Part shown: piece after piece, positions 14,055 through 16,601 of the stretch
Layout: each line of letters opens with the position of its first letter
Numbering within the stretch: position 1 is the stretch's first letter
Source: WHSM01 sp050701635
GTDB lineage: Bacteria; Actinomycetota; Actinomycetes; Mycobacteriales; Micromonosporaceae
Reading direction: 5' to 3'
DNA: 16,601 nucleotides
Assembly: GCA_050701635.1 (NCBI GenBank)
Contig: JBOGDF010000089.1
Coordinates: forward strand, 1-16,601
The notes under the pieces: model-generated
Database searches by the model: none
What the model saw: only the letters and a program-made list of their open reading frames with translations
What the model was told of the DNA's origin: nothing
Program-made: the position numbers and the translations under genes

Positions 14055-14110
14055 CATGATCATGGGGCCCTTGATGCAGTCATGACTGCATCAAGGGCCC
14101 CATGATCATG
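14055..14110. terminator. Perfect 56-bp palindrome between convergent genes
   Basis: Every base from 14055 to 14110 pairs with its mirror position (28-bp arms, no loop, centre CATG at 14081-14084). It begins CATGATCATGGGGCCC and ends with the inverse. It starts 12 bases after the ThDP enzyme stop and ends 15 bases before the protease stop, so it probably acts as a bidirectional terminator. Perfect symmetry over this length is much more than termination needs. Confidence 0.7.
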
Positions 14111-14125
14111 GTGGCGGCGTGGCGG

Positions 14126-15001
14126 TTACAGCGGGTTGGGGACGTTGGGGGCGGTGGCTAGGGGCTTGCCGGCGATCCGGAGCATCTTCGCGATCGAGGT
14201 GCCGGCGATCACGCCGGGCACGTACGGGCCGCCCACCACCAGGTGGGTGAGGTCGCCCGCGGCCTGGCCGTTGAGCAGGCGTACCGGGGAGCCGGAGTCG
14301 CCGGGTGCCGCGGCGCCGTCCCAGGCGAACGCGTCGCTGCCGCTGTTCTCGCCGGGGCCGCGGTAGACCACCACGCCGGCGCGCGGCGTACCGCCGGTGC
14401 CGATCACCAGGCCGTGGCCGGTGTGCTCGCAGACGTCGCCGAACTTCGGCGAGCCGGCGCCGGTCGGTCCGCCGAAGTGCGCCATCGACGGCCGTACGTG
14501 CTGCTGCATCGCCGGGTAGATCCCGATCAGCGCGAAGTCGTTGCCGATGCCGCCGTCGACGCTCTTGAGCGTCTTGCCGATGGTCATCAGGATGCCGGGG
14601 GCGGCGATGATGGTGACCACGTCACCGACCTCGGCGCAGTGGCCGGCGGTGCCGATGTAGTAGTTGCCCGGGCTGCCGAACACGAAGTTGGCGGTACAGC
14701 CGGCCGGCTCCAGGATCCACGCGCCCGGACGGATCCCGGTGAACGCCAGCCCGCTGGTCGGGTAGTTCACACCCTCCGGGATCGGTACGCCCTCGCCGCG
14801 CTCGGCGGCGGCGTGTGCCTTCGCCGCGAGCTCATCGGTGTACCACGACGGGGTCGGCTTCATCAGCTCGGTGACGGTCGCGCCGGCGAACGGGTCGACC
14901 GCGCCGATGCTGGCGGTCGAGGTCGCGCCCTGAGCCGCACCGGCGGTCACCAGGAGGGCGCCCGCGGCGGCGAGCGTCAGGAGGGTACGCCTGAAAGTCA
15001 T
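14126..15001 (-). CDS. Secreted trypsin-like (chymotrypsin-fold) serine protease
   Basis: Protein of 291 residues with a Sec signal peptide (MTFRRTLLTLAAAGALLVTA, cleavage near 24-26). The catalytic triad is readable: His121 in GTAGHC, Asp155 in GNDFALIGI, Ser236 in PGDSGSPV. Cys102 and Cys122 are placed to form the disulphide around the active-site His; Cys191 appears unpaired. Residues about 27-90 may be a short propeptide. The chymotrypsin-like fold is clear, substrate specificity is not. ATG 15001 is preceded by GGAG at a 6-base spacing. It lies downstream of the GT4 gene on the same strand, separated by a 197-bp gap containing an AT-rich stretch, so it probably has its own promoter. No lipobox or anchor is seen. 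Confidence 0.9.
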   Translation of the reverse strand: MTFRRTLLTLAAAGALLVTAGAAQGATSTASIGAVDPFAGATVTELMKPTPSWYTDELAAKAHAAAERGEGVPIPEGVNYPTSGLAFTGIRPGAWILEPAGCTANFVFGSPGNYYIGTAGHCAEVGDVVTIIAAPGILMTIGKTLKSVDGGIGNDFALIGIYPAMQQHVRPSMAHFGGPTGAGSPKFGDVCEHTGHGLVIGTGGTPRAGVVVYRGPGENSGSDAFAWDGAAAPGDSGSPVRLLNGQAAGDLTHLVVGGPYVPGVIAGTSIAKMLRIAGKPLATAPNVPNPL

Positions 15002-15064
15002 CGCTTTCTCCGTACGGTCGCAGGCAGCGCGTCACGCGGCTCGGTGCCCCCGACACGGACGTAT

Positions 15065-15118
15065 CTGCCCGATTGATTGATTCTTACTGATTTCGCGCAA
15101 TCGAGGTCATTCATTACG
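15065..15118. promoter_or_regulatory. AT-rich stretch upstream of the secreted protease
   Basis: A conspicuously AT-rich stretch in an otherwise GC-rich gap, including three GATT units in tandem (15071-15082). It is 64 to 117 bases upstream of the protease start and is the likely promoter region, though I cannot pick a convincing -10/-35 pair. Confidence 0.3.
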
Positions 15119-15144
15119 GCCGGTTCCACCCTTGGGGGATTTCA

Positions 15145-15197
15145 CGACCACGGCCGGGGCCCCGCGACCACGGCCGGGCTACGCGACCAGGGCGGGG
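15145..15197. repeat. Three tandem copies of a 19-20-bp unit after the GT4 stop codon
   Basis: CGACCACGGCCGGG occurs at 15145-15158 and 15165-15178 exactly, and in a degenerate form (CGACCAGGGCGGGG) at 15184-15197. On the minus strand the units directly follow the GT4 stop codon (15199-15201), and a TAGCCC like that at the stop recurs in the next unit. It looks like local tandem duplication of the gene end. Confidence 0.6.
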
Positions 15198-15198
15198 G

Positions 15199-16470
15199 CT
15201 ACGGAGCCGCGGCCTCGCCGGTGAGCAGGTTGCCCTGTGGCACCACGATCTGCGGCGGGCCGCCGCCGGCGGCGACCCGGGTCGACAGGTCACGCTCGTC
15301 GGCGACCGCCCGCCGGTACGCGGCGACGGTACGGTCCGCGATCCCGGCCCAGCCGTACTCCCGTACCACCAGGGAGCGGGCGGCGCGGGCGATCCGGCGG
15401 GCGTACACCTCGTCGGAGAGGAGTGTGTCGACCGCCGTGGCGAGCGCGGCGGGCTTGCCGGCGGGGAAGGTGACACCGGTGGCGCCGGCGTCCACGAACT
15501 CGGTCAGCCCGCCGGTGGCGGCCGCGGCGACTGGCGTGCCGGCGGCGGCCGCTTCCAGCGCGATCATGCCGAACGGCTCGTACCGGCTGGGCGCCACCAG
15601 GCAGTCGGCGGCGGCCAGCAGCGCGGGCAGCTCCCCGTCGCCGAGGAACCCGGTGAAGCTGACGGTACGGCGGATCCGCCGGCGCCGTGCCAGCTGCTCC
15701 AGCGCCTCCCGGTGCGGCCCGTCGCCGGCGATCACCACCCGCAGCCCGGGATGGCGTTCCCGCAGCACCGGTACGGCGCGCAGCAGATCCTGCACGCCCT
15801 TCTCGTACACCAGGCGGCCGGCGTACACCAGGAGCGGGCCGTCGGCGGCGTACCGGGCGCGGGCGGTGGCGACGGCCCGGGCGGACGGCCGCCACGCCGC
15901 GGGGCGTACGCCGTTCGGGATCACCGCGACCTTGCCGCGGGGCAGCTCGAACAGCCGGCTCACCTCCCACCGCATGTACGCCGAGCACACCAGCACCCGG
16001 CGCGCCTCGTACGTCAACCACCACTCGACGGAGTGGATGCAGCGGTTGGTCTCCTCCGGCAGCCAGCCGGAGTGCCGCCCTGCCTCGGTGGCGTGCACCG
16101 TCGCCACCAGCGGTACGCCGAGCGCGTGCTTGAGCGTGACCGCGGCGTGGGTGACCAGCCAGTCGTGGGCGTGCACCACGTCGTACGTGCCGCCGGCGTC
16201 CAGCGCCGCCCGGGTCAGCGCGTGGTTGAACGCCATGGTCCAGGCGAGCAGCGTGGAGTTGGTGAGCGGGAAGAGCGGCGGGTCCTCGGGGGCGCGGATC
16301 ACCCGTACCCCCTCGAGGTCTTCTTCGAGCGGGGCACCGTCGCCGTGGCGGGTGACCACGGTGACCTGGTGACCGGCCGCCGCCAGCGAGGTGGCCAGCG
16401 CGTGGACGTGACGGCCGAGCCCGCCGACCATCACCGGCGGGTACTCCCAGGACAGCATCAGAACGCGCAC
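15199..16470 (-). CDS. GT4 glycosyltransferase, Rv3032-type alpha-glucosyltransferase
   Basis: GT-B-fold retaining glycosyltransferase of 423 residues. The N-terminal half begins MRVLMLSWEYPPVMVGGLGR with the donor-binding GGLGR loop (16-20) and has VVHAHDWLVTH (98-108) and VATVHATEAGRHSGW (122-136). The C-terminal half has YAGRLVYEKG (216-225), VIAGDGP and the E-x7-E motif (Glu298 to Glu306 in YEPFGMIALEAAAAG). These segments closely recall mycobacterial Rv3032, the alpha-1,4-glucosyltransferase of methylglucose lipopolysaccharide and glycogen synthesis, so an intracellular alpha-glucan polymerase is the best guess. Start GTG 16470 has no clear binding site but follows the upstream gene's stop by 21 bases, suggesting an operon. 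The last about 30 residues are low complexity. Confidence 0.9.
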   Translation of the reverse strand: MRVLMLSWEYPPVMVGGLGRHVHALATSLAAAGHQVTVVTRHGDGAPLEEDLEGVRVIRAPEDPPLFPLTNSTLLAWTMAFNHALTRAALDAGGTYDVVHAHDWLVTHAAVTLKHALGVPLVATVHATEAGRHSGWLPEETNRCIHSVEWWLTYEARRVLVCSAYMRWEVSRLFELPRGKVAVIPNGVRPAAWRPSARAVATARARYAADGPLLVYAGRLVYEKGVQDLLRAVPVLRERHPGLRVVIAGDGPHREALEQLARRRRIRRTVSFTGFLGDGELPALLAAADCLVAPSRYEPFGMIALEAAAAGTPVAAAATGGLTEFVDAGATGVTFPAGKPAALATAVDTLLSDEVYARRIARAARSLVVREYGWAGIADRTVAAYRRAVADERDLSTRVAAGGGPPQIVVPQGNLLTGEAAAP

Positions 16471-16491
16471 AAAGCGCGATTCTGTCAGAAG

Positions 16492-16601
16492 CTACCCGCC
16501 GGTACCGTTCTTGCGGTCGTTGTCCTTGCTCTCCGGCTCGGTCGCCTCGTGCTCCGGCGGCGCGGCGCCGGGCGGCTCAGCGGGGCCGGGCGGCTCGGCC
16601 C
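16492..16601 (-). CDS. C-terminal end of an upstream gene (partial)
   Basis: The last 35 codons of a minus-strand gene that continues beyond the window. The visible tail is rich in Pro, Glu and Ala, then charged (AEPPGPAEPPGAAPPEHEA, then SKDNDRKNGTGG), ending at TAG 16492-16494. It is a disordered tail and no domain can be seen. The 21-bp spacing to the GT4 start implies co-transcription. In mycobacteria Rv3032 neighbours the GH57 branching enzyme Rv3031, so that is a reasonable but unproved guess. Confidence 0.5.
   Translation of the reverse strand, partial: AEPPGPAEPPGAAPPEHEATEPESKDNDRKNGTGG

Noticed and set aside
15145..15197. CRISPR-like array
   Set aside because: Repeats are directly adjacent 19-20-bp units without spacers and no cas gene is present.

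Overview
The window is very GC-rich with strongly GC-biased third codon positions, frequent GTG starts, 4-bp GTGA gene overlaps and candidate leaderless genes. It looks like the chromosome of a high-GC actinobacterium. Overall gene style (abundant GTAC-containing codons, secreted FG-GAP and serine-protease proteins, an Rv3032-type glycosyltransferase) suggests Micromonosporaceae, probably Micromonospora or a close relative; that assignment is inference. I see no tRNA, rRNA or CRISPR.

Layout. (1) 61-2417: a GlxA-type AraC regulator and a divergent MFS transporter share a 72-bp intergenic region carrying a clean inverted repeat (1083-1102), an apparent regulator/efflux-or-uptake pair. (2) 2401-5615: an accessory-looking stretch with visibly more relaxed codon use. 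It holds two overlapping small unknown genes (minus strand), a divergent regulator with two XRE helix-turn-helix domains plus a TPR-like C-terminal half, and a HAD phosphatase-like gene. A 166-bp near-palindromic, MITE-like element sits exactly between the regulator and the HAD gene, and each gene's stop codon lies inside one terminal CTAG of the element. (3) 5833-6733: a Nudix hydrolase gene broken by an apparent one-base deletion in the Nudix box, overlapping a YccF membrane protein gene by GTGA. (4) 6730-9254: an SGNH esterase, divergent from an enoyl-CoA hydratase and methyltransferase pair. (5) 9346-11530: a secreted five-blade FG-GAP protein and an ACT-domain protein. (6) 11726-14043: a hexapeptide acyltransferase translationally coupled to a ThDP enzyme resembling mycobacterial IlvG. 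(7) 14126-16601: a secreted trypsin-like protease, a GT4 glycosyltransferase of the Rv3032 type, and the tail of one further gene, all on the minus strand.

The strongest unexplained structures are the 166-bp element that separates two convergent stop codons (with an apparently unoccupied equivalent, a CTAG shared as stop by two convergent genes, at 6730-6733), a perfect 56-bp palindrome between convergent genes at 14055-14110, and the small-gene/dual-XRE divergent module at 2401-4809. The last is the best candidate for an uncharacterised system, but its function cannot be read from sequence alone.
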